Below are positions 8,108-17,389 of a stretch of DNA of 64,000 nucleotides, piece by piece. How positions within the stretch are numbered: position 1 is the stretch's first letter; each line of letters opens with the position of its first letter. A program made the translations under genes and the position numbers. The notes beneath the pieces were generated by a model. It did not search any database. It saw only the letters and a program-made list of their open reading frames with translations, and was not told the origin of the DNA. Source of the stretch: Desulforhopalus vacuolatus (GTDB lineage Bacteria > Desulfobacterota > Desulfobulbia > Desulfobulbales > Desulfocapsaceae); NCBI RefSeq assembly GCF_016918505.1, contig NZ_JAFFPZ010000003.1:124001-188000 (forward strand), written 5' to 3'.

Positions 8108-9412
8108 TCATCTCCGCCCAGAGACCCTGCCCTGCTTCATAAAACCTTCATAATTTCGCATATGAAGATGAGATTCTATCTGCGAAATAGTATCGATAGC
8201 AACACCCACAACAATAAGAAGTGCAGTACCCCCGAAATAAAAAGGCACATTAAACTGACTGATAAGAACAGTAGGCAATACACAGACAACACTGAGGTAG
8301 GCAGCCCCAACCACGGTAAGTCTGGTTAATACCTTATCAAGAAAATCCGCAGTTTTCTGCCCTGGACGAATTCCGGGAATAAACCCGCCATTTTTCTTTA
8401 AGTTATCAGCAACATCATCTGGTTTAAAAGTAACAGCTGTATAAAAAAAGCAGAAGAAAACAATCATTACAACATAACAGAGGTAATACCAGACAGACCC
8501 CGGAGACAGTGCAGAACTCACTCTCTGAACCCAGTCAACCTGGATGAAAGCACCAATTGTCGCAGGAAACATCATAATAGAGGATGCAAAAATTGGTGGA
8601 ATAACCCCGGAAATATTTATTTTCAACGGCAGATGAGAATTCTGCCCGGCATAGACACGTCTGCCGACAACTCTCTTTGCATAGGATATGGGTATCCGCC
8701 TCTGACTCGTTTCAAAGAAAACAATTACCGCAACAACAAAAAACATAAAGAGGAGAAAAATGGGAATATAAAACGGAGGTATCGTTCCAGCCTCAATCAG
8801 CTTTATAGAACTGCCAACTGCAGCAGGACCGGATGCAACAATCCCGGCAAAAATAACGAGAGAGATACCATTTCCAACTCCCCTTTCAGTCACCTGTTCA
8901 CCAAGCCACATGATAAAAGCCGTGCCGGTCGTCAGCGTGAGAATAGTCATCAGAATAAACTGAATTCCGGGATCCTGAACGATGGCTGCTCCATTAGGCC
9001 CGCTCATCCCCTGCAGACCTCTTGCGATAAAAGCCCCTTGAATAATACTGAGTAAAACCGTCCCGTAACGGGTATATTGAGTGATTTTCCTCTGGCCGGC
9101 CTGCCCGTCCTTTTTCAAATCTTCAAGCTGAGGAATCACTACTGTAAGCAATTGAATAATAATAGAGGCACTGATATAGGGCATAATCCCCAGAGCAAAC
9201 ACAGAAAAGTTCTTCAATGCACCGCCAGAGAACATATTCACCATGCCGAACAGTGTCTTGCTGTTCTGATCAAAAAAAGCACCAAGAGCTTCGCCATTAA
9301 TTCCAGGCGTCGGAATTTGAACTCCTATACGATAGACAGCAAGCATAATCAACGTAAACAGAATACGCCGCCTCAATTCTGGGATCCCGGCAGCACTTCC
9401 AATTCCACTCAT
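8108..9412 (-). CDS. secY: Protein translocase subunit SecY
   Basis: Channel-forming subunit of the Sec translocon in the inner membrane. The 434-residue protein shows ten hydrophobic segments, the plug region after TM1 (IPTPGINGEALGAFF), the TM2 region FALGIMPYISASIIIQLL, the cytoplasmic loops QRRIPISYAKRVVGRR and KPDDVADNLKKNGGFIPGIRPG, and a short basic tail. ATG at 9412. A terminator-like hairpin lies between rplO and secY, so its expression may be reduced relative to the upstream ribosomal genes. Confidence 0.97.
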   Translation of the reverse strand: MSGIGSAAGIPELRRRILFTLIMLAVYRIGVQIPTPGINGEALGAFFDQNSKTLFGMVNMFSGGALKNFSVFALGIMPYISASIIIQLLTVVIPQLEDLKKDGQAGQRKITQYTRYGTVLLSIIQGAFIARGLQGMSGPNGAAIVQDPGIQFILMTILTLTTGTAFIMWLGEQVTERGVGNGISLVIFAGIVASGPAAVGSSIKLIEAGTIPPFYIPIFLLFMFFVVAVIVFFETSQRRIPISYAKRVVGRRVYAGQNSHLPLKINISGVIPPIFASSIMMFPATIGAFIQVDWVQRVSSALSPGSVWYYLCYVVMIVFFCFFYTAVTFKPDDVADNLKKNGGFIPGIRPGQKTADFLDKVLTRLTVVGAAYLSVVCVLPTVLISQFNVPFYFGGTALLIVVGVAIDTISQIESHLHMRNYEGFMKQGRVSGRR

Positions 9413-9485
9413 GATAACCTACCCTTTAAAAGTGGTAAGCGGCGTAGTCATATTCCGACAGCCACTAATTTCATATAAGCAAAAA

Positions 9486-9522
9486 AAGTATCACCCCGGA
9501 CTGTCTGTCCATGGTGATACTT
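9486..9522 (-). terminator. Internal terminator-like hairpin between rplO and secY
   Basis: AAGTATCACC (9486-9495) and GGTGATACTT (9513-9522) form a 10-bp stem with an inner GGAC/GTCC stem, followed on the minus strand by seven T. It looks like a true intrinsic terminator within the spc group. It is flanked by the direct repeat ATATAAGCAAAA at 9473-9484 and 9523-9534. Confidence 0.8.
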
Positions 9523-9548
9523 ATATAAGCAAAAGCGTATTCCGGGCC

Positions 9549-9986
9549 TTAATCAACAACTTGTCCACCGGCAGCCTCAATCAGGGAGCGAGCCCCCCTG
9601 GATACCTTGTCAACCTGCACGGTTACGGCCTTGTCAATTTTCCCGTTTGCAAGGACTTTGACCAGGGCATCAGACTGAACAATACCAGCTTCAACCAAAG
9701 CATCTTTCGAGACAATTGATCCTGCTTCGAAAGACGAAAGCTGATCAAGTGAAACCAAAGCATACACCTTGCTGAAAGGGTTGGTAAAACCCCGTTTAGG
9801 AAGTCGCCGCTGCAAAGGCATTTGTCCACCTTCAAATCCGGGCTTTACACCAGAACCGGAGCGAGACTTAAATCCCTTATGACCGCGACCTGCAGTCTTT
9901 CCATGGCCACTGCCGGGACCACGTCCAAGACGCTTGCGTTGCTTCGTTGCCCCTGCACTGGGAGAAAGATTACTAAGATCTATCAT
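9549..9986 (-). CDS. rplO: 50S ribosomal protein L15
   Basis: Late-assembly protein of the large subunit. The 145-residue product begins MIDLSNLSPSAGATKQRKR, followed by the Gly-rich rRNA-binding stretch (GRGPGSGHGKTAGRGHKGFK) and GFEGGQMPLQRRLPKRGF. ATG at 9986 has GAGGAGA 7 bases upstream and lies one base from the rpmD stop, so the two are translationally coupled. Confidence 0.97.
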   Translation of the reverse strand: MIDLSNLSPSAGATKQRKRLGRGPGSGHGKTAGRGHKGFKSRSGSGVKPGFEGGQMPLQRRLPKRGFTNPFSKVYALVSLDQLSSFEAGSIVSKDALVEAGIVQSDALVKVLANGKIDKAVTVQVDKVSRGARSLIEAAGGQVVD

Positions 9987-9987
9987 T

Positions 9988-10170
9988 TCAGTTCTCCTCA
10001 ATACGAATCAGATGCTGAACCCTGGCAAGCATGCCACGGATTTCAGGAGTGTCTTTTCGTGTAATAGTTTTATGCATCCTGGTGAGTCCAAGACCGCAGA
10101 GAGTAGCATTGATTTTTTTGGTGCTCCCAATGCCACTTTTTACCTGTGTAAAAGTAATTGTTTCAGCCAT
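9988..10170 (-). CDS. rpmD: 50S ribosomal protein L30
   Basis: Small large-subunit protein of 60 residues: MAETITFTQVKSGIGSTKK, then LCGLGLTRMHKTITRKDTPEIRGM, typical of L30. ATG at 10170 is preferred over a codon three positions upstream because AGGATGG stands 5-6 bases ahead. The spacer toward rpsE carries a perfect 17-bp tandem duplication. Confidence 0.96.
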   Translation of the reverse strand: MAETITFTQVKSGIGSTKKINATLCGLGLTRMHKTITRKDTPEIRGMLARVQHLIRIEEN

Positions 10171-10188
10171 AGTAACCATCCTGCTAAC

Positions 10189-10222
10189 AATATTGGTGTA
10201 TAAGAAATATTGGTGTATAAGA
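10189..10222. repeat. Perfect 17-bp tandem duplication between rpsE and rpmD
   Basis: AATATTGGTGTATAAGA occurs twice head to tail, at 10189-10205 and 10206-10222, with no mismatch. It fills most of the spacer between the rpsE stop (10232) and the rpmD start. Confidence 0.9.
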
Positions 10223-10231
10223 TAACCTGGA

Positions 10232-10744
10232 TCAGGCCATTATTTCTTCAACGGTTTTCCCCCTCAACGCTGCAATTTCTTCTGCAGAACGGAGATCCCT
10301 GAGGCCGGCAAGAGTCGCCTTTACCATATTATGAGGGTTGTTGGATCCAATACATTTGGTAAGAATATTAGATACACCAGCCGCTTCAAGCACCGCACGA
10401 ACAGGGCCACCAGCAATAACACCGGTACCGTCAGAAGCAGGCTTGAGAAGTACATGTCCGGCTCCGAAATGTCCCTCAACAGTATGCGGGATTGAGAACT
10501 CTGTAAGAGCAACAGCAAACATGGATTTACGGGCTCTTTCTACACCTTTACGGATCGCTTCAGGAACCTGGTTGGCCTTACCAAGCCCATAACCAACCTT
10601 CCCTTTACCATCACCGACAACAACAATGGCACTAAAGCTAAATCTTCTCCCACCTTTTACCACTTTGGCAACACGGTTGATAAAAACAATCTTTTCAATC
10701 AAATCGTCAGCTGCCGACCCTTTGGCCCGTTTCATGTCAGACAA
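10232..10744 (-). CDS. rpsE: 30S ribosomal protein S5
   Basis: S5 acts in decoding fidelity and helicase activity at the mRNA entry. The 170-residue protein has the dsRBD-like N-domain ([25 protein letters not shown]) and the C-domain ([32 protein letters not shown]). The start is taken as TTG at 10744, 5 bases after GGGGG; an ATG three codons in (10735) is the alternative, but its spacing is poor. It lies between rplR and rpmD. Confidence 0.95.
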   Translation of the reverse strand: MSDMKRAKGSAADDLIEKIVFINRVAKVVKGGRRFSFSAIVVVGDGKGKVGYGLGKANQVPEAIRKGVERARKSMFAVALTEFSIPHTVEGHFGAGHVLLKPASDGTGVIAGGPVRAVLEAAGVSNILTKCIGSNNPHNMVKATLAGLRDLRSAEEIAALRGKTVEEIMA

Positions 10745-10831
10745 GGGAACCCCCTAAATATATAAAATTCCAGATTCCGAAGACAGGCCCCTCTATTAAG
10801 AAGCCAGTGCTTTTGCAATCCATAGGATAAA

Positions 10832-11197
10832 TTAGAAATCAAGACCACCTTCTCTTGCACCCTCGGCAAGAGATTTAATACGACCATGATATGCAGCACC
10901 ACCACGATCAAATACAACTTTGTTCAGTCCAGCAGCCCTGGCACGTTCGGCAAGAACTTTACCAATAGATTTAGCTGCAGGGACTTTTGCTGTTTCTTCT
11001 CCTGCGACATACCCTTTATCAAGAGTCGACATGGAGATAAGAGTATGCCCCTGAGAATCATCTATAATCTGAGCATATATGTGCTTGTTACTTTTAAACA
11101 CTCGAAGTCTCGGGCGTTCAGTCGTTCCAGATATTTTTTTTCTGATTCTGCGAATGCGCTTCAACCGCGCGACAGCTTTTGAATTTGTTTTTGACAT
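10832..11197 (-). CDS. rplR: 50S ribosomal protein L18
   Basis: Binds 5S rRNA and carries it to the large subunit. The 121-residue protein starts with a basic tail ([21 protein letters not shown]), then [20 protein letters not shown], a [18 protein letters not shown] helix, and ends in [28 protein letters not shown]-type sequence, whose pieces VVFDRGG and YHGR are diagnostic. ATG at 11197. It lies between rplF and rpsE. Confidence 0.96.
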   Translation of the reverse strand: MSKTNSKAVARLKRIRRIRKKISGTTERPRLRVFKSNKHIYAQIIDDSQGHTLISMSTLDKGYVAGEETAKVPAAKSIGKVLAERARAAGLNKVVFDRGGAAYHGRIKSLAEGAREGGLDF

Positions 11198-11275
11198 GAC
11201 TATACCGTTTTTCCTTATTCAGTCATCAGTTTGCGTAAAAGACAATAGTCTGGACAACCCAGCCAGACATTTCGA

Positions 11276-11812
11276 TCAGGCACCGGATTTACCAACTTTC
11301 CGGACAATATGCTCATCTGCATAGCGAATACCTTTTCCTTTGTACGGCTCAGGTTTACGCACCTGACGAATCTTCGCTGCAACAAGACCAAGGAGCTCTT
11401 TATCTATTGATTCGAGAAGAATAGTAGTATTACTGTCAACCTTTGCACTAACAGCTGCTGGCAACGGGAAATCTACAGGATTTGAGTATCCGACGTTAAG
11501 AACCAGACTGGAGCCCTTGACAGCAGCTTTATACCCCACGCCTTCGATGAGAAGAACTTTCTTAAATCCGTCAGTAACACCAATAACCATATTATGAATC
11601 AGGCTCCGTGTAAGACCACGAAAAGCATTGACACGGGTCGATTCGACTTTGTTGGAAACTTTGATCTGGTTATCTTCAACTAACACACCAATATCTTTAA
11701 TAATATTACGCTGAAGGCTACCTTTTCCACCTGTTACGGTAATTTTCTGACCAGACAATTCGATCTTAACACCATCCGGAATGGCAATGGGTTGCTTACC
11801 TATACGAGACAT
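11276..11812 (-). CDS. rplF: 50S ribosomal protein L6
   Basis: L6 sits near the GTPase-associated region. The 178-residue protein has two similar domains: the first from MSRIGKQPIAIPDGVKIEL, the second with the C-terminal signature KPEPYKGKGIRYADEHIVRK. ATG at 11812 is preceded by GGAGGAAGAT. Neighbours are rpsH and rplR in the usual order. Confidence 0.97.
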   Translation of the reverse strand: MSRIGKQPIAIPDGVKIELSGQKITVTGGKGSLQRNIIKDIGVLVEDNQIKVSNKVESTRVNAFRGLTRSLIHNMVIGVTDGFKKVLLIEGVGYKAAVKGSSLVLNVGYSNPVDFPLPAAVSAKVDSNTTILLESIDKELLGLVAAKIRQVRKPEPYKGKGIRYADEHIVRKVGKSGA

Positions 11813-11833
11813 TTTATCTTCCTCCGGATATAG

Positions 11834-12232
11834 TTACCATACTTCGCAGATAATCTCGCCACCTGCGTTCAGTGAACGTGCAACACGATCAGTTACAACA
11901 CCTTTTGAAGTTGATACAATAGCAATACCAAATCCCTCAAGGACACGGGGGATATCAGAGGCTTTACAATAGCGACGAAGTCCAGGCTTACTGACACGTT
12001 TTATCCCGATAATAACGGGCTGCTGATTTGCACCATATTTGAGATCTACCTTCAAGACCCCTTGGATACTGTTATCCTGGACAGTGTAACCCGAGATAAA
12101 TCCTTCTTCTTTGAGAACCTTGGCGACATTGACTTTCATATTCGAACTCGGCATTTCTACTGATTCAAATTTAGCTCTAACACCGTTTCTAATCCTGGTC
12201 AGCATATCTGCCAGCGGATCGCTCATGGACAT
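11834..12232 (-). CDS. rpsH: 30S ribosomal protein S8
   Basis: Central-domain 16S rRNA binder and, in E. coli, the repressor of the spc operon. The 132-residue product starts MSMSDPLADMLTRIRNGVRAK and ends with STSKGVVTDRVARSLNAGGEIICEVW, whose SKGVVTD and GEIICEVW parts are signature. ATG at 12232 has GGAG 8 bases upstream; an in-frame GTG at 12241 directly abuts that site and is rejected. Confidence 0.96.
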   Translation of the reverse strand: MSMSDPLADMLTRIRNGVRAKFESVEMPSSNMKVNVAKVLKEEGFISGYTVQDNSIQGVLKVDLKYGANQQPVIIGIKRVSKPGLRRYCKASDIPRVLEGFGIAIVSTSKGVVTDRVARSLNAGGEIICEVW

Positions 12233-12276
12233 GGCGAACACTCCTTTATTTCAACTTATTATACGTAAAGTGACAA

Positions 12277-12462
12277 TTACCAACTCGACTTGGTAACACC
12301 TGTAATTTCACCACTGGACGCAAATTTACGAAAACAGATTCGACAAACACCAAACTTGCGGATGAAACCACGCGGTCTCCCACAGAGGGGACATCTATTG
12401 TATTTACGCACGCTGAACTTCGGTTTACGTGCCGCCTTTGCGATAATAGACTTTTTAGCCAA
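12277..12462 (-). CDS. rpsN: 30S ribosomal protein S14, zinc-binding type Z
   Basis: The 61-residue protein is the short zinc form (also called rpsZ): Cys24, Cys27, Cys40 and Cys43 form the ribbon ([10 protein letters not shown] ... CRICFRKF), and the end [10 protein letters not shown] is invariant. The start is TTG at 12462, preceded by GGAGG with a 5-base spacer; a second in-frame TTG at 12474 overlaps the binding site. It follows rplE and precedes rpsH. Confidence 0.96.
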   Translation of the reverse strand: MAKKSIIAKAARKPKFSVRKYNRCPLCGRPRGFIRKFGVCRICFRKFASSGEITGVTKSSW

Positions 12463-12497
12463 AACGACCTCCAAATATACAAAAGTACTTTATTAAA

Positions 12498-13037
12498 TTA
12501 TTTTTTGAACGGCATCCCAAGATCACGAAGCAGACAACGGCCTTCCTCATCAGTATTTGCGCTCGTAACGATAGTAATATTGAGTCCCTTGATTTTATCA
12601 ATCTTGTCATAATCAATTTCAGGAAAAATAATCTGCTCCTGAACACCAAGAGAATAATTCCCCCGACCGTCAAATCCTTTGGGCGAAATACCTCTGAAGT
12701 CACGAACTTGCGGGAGAGCGATATTTATCAATTTACTTAAGAAATCATACATCTTCTGCCTGCGGAGAGTAACTCGACAACCAATAGGCATCCCCTCTCT
12801 CAGCTTAAATGTAGCTATCGATTTCCGGGCATGAGTTACTACCGCACGCTGGCCGGAAATAGCCGTCATTTCTTCAACAGCACCGTCCACAATTTTTGGG
12901 TTTTGAACAGCCTCCCCCAACCCCATATTGAGAACAACCTTCTCAATCTTCGGGATCTGCATGACGCTTTTATACCCGAATTCCTTCTTAAGTGAAGGAA
13001 TACATTCATTAATATATATGTCTTTAAGTGCACTCAT
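12498..13037 (-). CDS. rplE: 50S ribosomal protein L5
   Basis: 5S rRNA-binding protein of the central protuberance. The 179-residue product contains [45 protein letters not shown], and near the end [26 protein letters not shown] at 13037 ([10 protein letters not shown]) follows GGAGA. Standard place between rplX and rpsN. Confidence 0.97.
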   Translation of the reverse strand: MSALKDIYINECIPSLKKEFGYKSVMQIPKIEKVVLNMGLGEAVQNPKIVDGAVEEMTAISGQRAVVTHARKSIATFKLREGMPIGCRVTLRRQKMYDFLSKLINIALPQVRDFRGISPKGFDGRGNYSLGVQEQIIFPEIDYDKIDKIKGLNITIVTSANTDEEGRCLLRDLGMPFKK

Positions 13038-13068
13038 TGTCACTCTCCGTAGATCATCTTAGGATTAA

Positions 13069-13401
13069 TTATTTTTTGTCGATGGATTCGCCACAGCTCT
13101 TGCAGAATCGAACCTTTGTTCCATCTTCAAGAATTTTCTTCCCAATGCGACCTGCTTTCGTACACTCGGGACAGATAAGCTGAATGTTTGAAACATGAAG
13201 AGGGGCCTCTTTTTCAACAATTTGCCCCTGTTGATTCATCTCGCGTCCTTTGGTATGACGCTTAATTATATTAATCCTTTCAACAATGGCCTTGTTCTCA
13301 TCACGTAGAACCCGGAGGACTTTACCAACTCTGCCTTTGTCTTTACCGGCAATAACCTCAACCTGATCATTCTTTTTCAGGTATGTCTTACCTTGTCTCA
13401 T
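13069..13401 (-). CDS. rplX: 50S ribosomal protein L24 with a zinc-ribbon-like tail
   Basis: Assembly initiator of the large subunit. The 110-residue protein has the KOW core ([22 protein letters not shown]) and [10 protein letters not shown]. The C-terminus carries Cys77, Cys80, Cys100 and Cys103 (CPEC ... CKSC), a likely zinc ribbon that E. coli L24 lacks but some other bacterial L24 proteins have. ATG at 13401. It follows rplN by 47 bp. Confidence 0.96.
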   Translation of the reverse strand: MRQGKTYLKKNDQVEVIAGKDKGRVGKVLRVLRDENKAIVERINIIKRHTKGREMNQQGQIVEKEAPLHVSNIQLICPECTKAGRIGKKILEDGTKVRFCKSCGESIDKK

Positions 13402-13448
13402 TGTGTTAACCCTTCTATATTCAAAATACTGTTACTGAAAAGTCGCAA

Positions 13449-13817
13449 TCAAAGAGCCTCAGGTGCAAGGGAAATAATCTTCATAAAGCCAAGATTACGA
13501 AGCTCCCTGGCAACAGGGCCAAAAATACGCGTACCGAGCGGCTCTCCGCCCGTCGCCAGCATAACAGCTGCATTATCATCAAACTTGACCCATGTATCAT
13601 CCGTGCGACGGATCTCTTTGGCAGTGCGAACGACAACTGCCTTCATCACATCACCTTTTTTGACTTTAGCATTGGGTAAAGCCTCCTTAACAGTAACCAC
13701 GATAACATCTCCAATCGAGGCATACCGTTTGCCAGACCCCCCAAGAACCCGAATACAAAGGATCTTTTTGGCTCCAGAATTATCAGCAACATTGAGTACT
13801 GTTTCTGTTTGTATCAT
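13449..13817 (-). CDS. rplN: 50S ribosomal protein L14
   Basis: Forms an intersubunit bridge and is the binding site of RsfS in other bacteria. The 122-residue protein shows [54 protein letters not shown] and the C-terminus [21 protein letters not shown] at 13817 is preceded by AGGTGATAT. It follows rpsQ and precedes rplX. Confidence 0.97.
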   Translation of the reverse strand: MIQTETVLNVADNSGAKKILCIRVLGGSGKRYASIGDVIVVTVKEALPNAKVKKGDVMKAVVVRTAKEIRRTDDTWVKFDDNAAVMLATGGEPLGTRIFGPVARELRNLGFMKIISLAPEAL

Positions 13818-13873
13818 AATATCACCTGTTGTAAAGGTCTGAAAATACCGGACCAGACCTCACTGAACGATTA

Positions 13874-14137
13874 TCAAACTGCCTGTTCCACAATTGATTT
13901 GACCCGCCATCTTTTACGCTTACTCAGAGGACGACACTCTTCAATAAGAACAGTATCCCCGATATTGCACTGATTTTCCGGATCATCCGCCAGGTATTTG
14001 ACACATGTTTTAACAAATTTACCGTAAAGTTTATGGCGCACTTTACGTTCGACTTTGACAACTACACTTTTTTCCATCCTGTTGCTGACAACAGAACCTG
14101 TTCTTGTCTTTCTGGATTTATTGATTGTATCGCTCAT
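13874..14137 (-). CDS. rpsQ: 30S ribosomal protein S17
   Basis: Primary binder of the 5' domain of 16S rRNA. The product from ATG 14137 is 87 residues: MSDTINKSRKTRTGSVVSNR, then KSVVVKVERKVRHKLYGKFV, and DTVLIEECRPLSKRKRWRV. An in-frame TTG three codons up is possible, but no better binding site supports it; the binding site of either start is weak. Lies between rpmC and rplN. Confidence 0.94.
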   Translation of the reverse strand: MSDTINKSRKTRTGSVVSNRMEKSVVVKVERKVRHKLYGKFVKTCVKYLADDPENQCNIGDTVLIEECRPLSKRKRWRVKSIVEQAV

Positions 14138-14194
14138 AATAGTCAATTGTCTATTTCCCAGTCATCGACTAAGCCAGAATATTGTCGCTTCTAA

Positions 14195-14383
14195 TTAATT
14201 GGCAGAAGCCCGCTTGACAGTTTCAATTCTGGCAATGTCTGTTCTAATTTTTTTAAGACGTGAAGTATCCTCAAGAGGGCGCAACCGATGTTGAAAACTG
14301 ATACGCCCCAGTTCAACACGAAGATTCTTGAGCTTATCGTCCATATCTTCGGCCGACATATTACGGATCTCATCGATTTTCAT
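14195..14383 (-). CDS. rpmC: 50S ribosomal protein L29
   Basis: Small helical protein at the tunnel exit, part of the docking site for SRP and trigger factor. The 62 residues begin [22 protein letters not shown] and contain [20 protein letters not shown]. Its ATG overlaps the rplP stop in an ATGA, with AGGAG inside rplP, so it is translationally coupled to rplP. Confidence 0.96.
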   Translation of the reverse strand: MKIDEIRNMSAEDMDDKLKNLRVELGRISFQHRLRPLEDTSRLKKIRTDIARIETVKRASAN

Positions 14384-14796
14384 AATACGCTCCTTTTTGC
14401 AATCACTTTGGTAGCAAAGGGAAGTTTATTCCCAGCCAGAGTAAGTGCCTCTATTGCCACATCTTCACTGACACCTGTTACTTCGTACAGGATAGTACCA
14501 GGTTTTATCTTTGCAACCCATGAATCAGGAGCTCCTTTACCTTTTCCCATACGAGTCTCAGCGGGCTTTTTGGTTAATGGCTTATCAGGGAAAACCCGAA
14601 TCCAAACCTTACCACCACGTTTCATCGTTCTGTTAATCGCAATCCGAGCAGATTCAATCTGCTGGGAACTCATTTTTCCACAACACAGAGCTTTAAGCGC
14701 GTATTCACCAAAGGCGATAGATGAGCCTCTATAAGCCATCCCTCTAGATCTGCCTTTGAAAACCTTTCTGTGTTTAACCTTCTTAGGACTTAACAT
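14380..14796 (-). CDS. rplP: 50S ribosomal protein L16
   Basis: Organises the A site of the large subunit. The 138-residue protein has the signature [36 protein letters not shown]-type region here written [20 protein letters not shown] and [21 protein letters not shown] at 14796 follows GGAGAATATTC. The stop overlaps the rpmC start by four bases. Confidence 0.97.
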   Translation of the reverse strand: MLSPKKVKHRKVFKGRSRGMAYRGSSIAFGEYALKALCCGKMSSQQIESARIAINRTMKRGGKVWIRVFPDKPLTKKPAETRMGKGKGAPDSWVAKIKPGTILYEVTGVSEDVAIEALTLAGNKLPFATKVIAKRSVL

Positions 14797-14825
14797 GAAT
14801 ATTCTCCAAAAAAACAAGTAACCGC

Positions 14826-15476
14826 TTAATGAGTTGCGGTAACCTCACCTTCTTTCAAGACTTCGCCTTTAAATATCCAGACCTTCACGCCGATAATACC
14901 GTACGTGGTATTTGCCTCGGCAAGTGCATAGTCTATATCAGCTCTCAAAGTGTGAAGAGGCACACGCCCTTCGCGAACCCATTCGCAACGGGACATCTCG
15001 GCGCCACCAAGTCGGCCGGAACAGGAAATCTTAATCCCCTGGACCCCAAACCGAAGCGCTGAAGTAACAGCCTTTTTCATCGCTCTTCTGAATGCGACCC
15101 GTCTTGCAAGCTGTTGCGCAATATTTTCAGCTACAAGCTGTGCATCAGCTTCAGGACGTCTTACTTCCTGAATATCTATAGAGACTTTTCTTGATATAAG
15201 TTTCTCCAGATCAACTTTAAGAAGCTCTATCTCAGAACCCTTTTTACCGATCACAATCCCAGGGCGGGCGGTAGATAACTTCAGCCGCACCTGTTCTCCG
15301 GTCCGCTCAATAACAATACTTGCAAGACCAGCATGCTGGAGACGCTTTTTAAGATATTTTTTTATTTTCTGATCTTCAACCAGATATGAAGAATACTCTT
15401 TGTCCGCATACCAGATTGAACCCCAAGTACGGGTAATGTTCAATCTAAGTCCGATTGGATTAACCTTCTGGCCCAA
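14826..15476 (-). CDS. rpsC: 30S ribosomal protein S3
   Basis: Lines the mRNA entry tunnel. The 216-residue protein begins [18 protein letters not shown], contains the KH domain motif [15 protein letters not shown] and the C-terminal [34 protein letters not shown]. Start is TTG at 15476 behind GGAGG, in the same TTGGAGG..TTTTGG context as rpsN. An in-frame TTG four codons earlier overlaps the binding site. Confidence 0.96.
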   Translation of the reverse strand: MGQKVNPIGLRLNITRTWGSIWYADKEYSSYLVEDQKIKKYLKKRLQHAGLASIVIERTGEQVRLKLSTARPGIVIGKKGSEIELLKVDLEKLISRKVSIDIQEVRRPEADAQLVAENIAQQLARRVAFRRAMKKAVTSALRFGVQGIKISCSGRLGGAEMSRCEWVREGRVPLHTLRADIDYALAEANTTYGIIGVKVWIFKGEVLKEGEVTATH

Positions 15477-15535
15477 AATAACCTCCAACGATTCATCAGT
15501 TACTATAAGTGTATTATTCTAGAGAGCAAACAAAA

Positions 15536-15868
15536 TCAATTTTCATCAAGAATAACGGTAATATGACTTGTTCTTTTAATGATTCCCGTAGCCCTTCCCT
15601 GTGCACGGGGACGAATCCTCTTGAGGGACGGGCCATCATCAATACAGATTTTCTTAATGTAAAGATTATCTACATCAGCTGCGGCATTCTGCGTAGCATT
15701 AGCTACCGCTGACTCAACAACCTTCTGGATTATAGCTGCACCTTTTTTTGGCATAAACCGAAGAGTGGTAATTGCCTCATCCACGCCCAGACCTCTGACG
15801 ACATCAGCAACCAGCCGCGCCTTCTGTGGAGATATCCTGATATGCTTTCCAACTGCAGTTGCTTCCAT
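15536..15868 (-). CDS. rplV: 50S ribosomal protein L22
   Basis: L22 reaches with a long beta-hairpin into the peptide tunnel, where macrolide and arrest-peptide contacts occur. The 110 residues include RISPQKARLVADVVRG and the hairpin end IRPRAQGRATGIIKRTSHITV; no insertion or deletion is visible in the hairpin. ATG at 15868 with GGGAG about 10 bases upstream. Lies between rpsS and rpsC. Confidence 0.97.
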   Translation of the reverse strand: MEATAVGKHIRISPQKARLVADVVRGLGVDEAITTLRFMPKKGAAIIQKVVESAVANATQNAAADVDNLYIKKICIDDGPSLKRIRPRAQGRATGIIKRTSHITVILDEN

Positions 15869-15915
15869 TTGTTTTTTACTCCCGATGGGCCATAGTAGAA
15901 AGCCCTGTTAACATC

Positions 15916-16191
15916 TTACTTGATTCCTTTTTTATCGGATGTGTGTCCATAAAACGTTCTCGTTGGAGAAAACTCACCGAGTTTATGACCTACCATATTT
16001 TCAGAAACGAACACCGGAATAAACTTTCTGCCATTATGTACAGCAAAAGTCAACCCAACCATTTCCGGGCTGATATCTGAACGACGAGACCAGGTTTTAA
16101 TTACTTTACGGGATCCACTATCATTGGCGATATCTATTTTCTTTTGAAGATGGTCATCAATGAAAGGACCTTTTTTAATCGAACGTGACAT
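15916..16191 (-). CDS. rpsS: 30S ribosomal protein S19
   Basis: Head protein near the A site, complexed with S13. The 91-residue product shows [37 protein letters not shown] and [17 protein letters not shown], all diagnostic. ATG at 16191, 15 bp after the rplB stop, with GGAGGGGTAGCT before it. Confidence 0.97.
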   Translation of the reverse strand: MSRSIKKGPFIDDHLQKKIDIANDSGSRKVIKTWSRRSDISPEMVGLTFAVHNGRKFIPVFVSENMVGHKLGEFSPTRTFYGHTSDKKGIK

Positions 16192-16205
16192 AGCTACCCC
16201 TCCGC

Positions 16206-17027
16206 TTACGATCTTTTCTTGACAATCATTTTATTTGAAGACTTATTCGTCCTCGTTTTGTAGCCTTTTGTTGGGACACCCCAGGGTGTACAGGGATGAC
16301 GTCCACCAGAACTGCGACCTTCACCACCACCCATCGGGTGATCAACAGGGTTCATGGCAACACCACGAACATGGGGGCGACGCCCTTTCCAGCGATTACG
16401 ACCAGCTTTACCAAGTTTTTGGCTTTCGTGTTCACGATTACCGACCTGCCCAATACAGGCACGACAGAGATTGTTGAACTTGCGAACTTCACCAGAGGGA
16501 AGGCGAACAAGAACATACGCCCCTTCCTTCGCCATCAATTGAGCTGAGGTTCCGGCACTGCGCACCATCTGCGCACCTTTCCCGATCTTCATCTCAATAT
16601 TATGAATAACTGTACCAAGCGGGATGCTCACGAGAGGCAGGCAATTCCCAGGCTTGATGTCCACACTGTTACCGGCGACAATATTGTCCCCGACTGAAAC
16701 TCCGTCAGGAGAAAGAATGTAATTCTTTTCACCATCAGCATAACAGAGCAGCGCAATATTACCCGATCGGTTTGGATCATACTCGATTGAGATTACTTTT
16801 GCCGTAATATCAACCTTGTTTCGTTTAAAATCAATGATTCGGTATCTTCTTTTATGTCCGCCACCGATATGACGTGATGTCATCCGTCCGTAATTATTAC
16901 GACCGCCACTGCGATTCAAGCTGCAGACAAGACTCTTCTCTGGTCCTTGAGCGGAAAGTTCCGAGCTGCGGGCAGAGACATGTTGCCGCTTCCCTGCAGA
17001 TGTTGGTTTGTATACTTTAATAGCCAT
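16206..17027 (-). CDS. rplB: 50S ribosomal protein L2
   Basis: Essential for subunit joining and peptidyl transfer. The 273-residue protein contains [39 protein letters not shown], and the conserved [13 protein letters not shown] with the histidine implicated in peptidyl transferase function, then [15 protein letters not shown] at 17027. It follows rplW by 74 bp. Confidence 0.97.
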   Translation of the reverse strand: MAIKVYKPTSAGKRQHVSARSSELSAQGPEKSLVCSLNRSGGRNNYGRMTSRHIGGGHKRRYRIIDFKRNKVDITAKVISIEYDPNRSGNIALLCYADGEKNYILSPDGVSVGDNIVAGNSVDIKPGNCLPLVSIPLGTVIHNIEMKIGKGAQMVRSAGTSAQLMAKEGAYVLVRLPSGEVRKFNNLCRACIGQVGNREHESQKLGKAGRNRWKGRRPHVRGVAMNPVDHPMGGGEGRSSGGRHPCTPWGVPTKGYKTRTNKSSNKMIVKKRS

Positions 17028-17101
17028 GATTTCCCAATCGCTCCATCATTATGAATGTGATAGATTATGATTTCTTCAGCGAAGATTCTCCCAGTAACGA
17101 C

Positions 17102-17389
17102 CTACAGTTCACTGGTAAAATCAATTGTCCCTTCAGCCAGGGTAACATAGGCTTTTTTCCACTTTCGTGTAGAACCGATAGCCTTTCCTGTCCTTTTTTC
17201 TTTACCCGGCACTGAAACGGTGTGAACGTTCTTCACCTTCACATCAAACATCTTTTCCACTGCCCTTTTGACTTCAATCTTGTTGGCGTCAGGATTTACT
17301 TTAAAAGTTACTTTTCCGGTGACTTCCTGCAAAATTGATGCTTTCTCAGTGAGACAGGGCCCCTGAAGTACCTCATAAATATTTTTCAT
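17102..17389 (-). CDS. rplW: 50S ribosomal protein L23
   Basis: Docking site at the tunnel exit for trigger factor and SRP. The 95-residue protein has LTEKASILQEVTGKVTFKV, KIEVKRAVEKMFDVKVKNV and KRTGKAIGSTRKWKKAYVTL. Its ATG overlaps the rplD stop as ATGA, so the pair is coupled. Confidence 0.96.
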   Translation of the reverse strand: MKNIYEVLQGPCLTEKASILQEVTGKVTFKVNPDANKIEVKRAVEKMFDVKVKNVHTVSVPGKEKRTGKAIGSTRKWKKAYVTLAEGTIDFTSEL

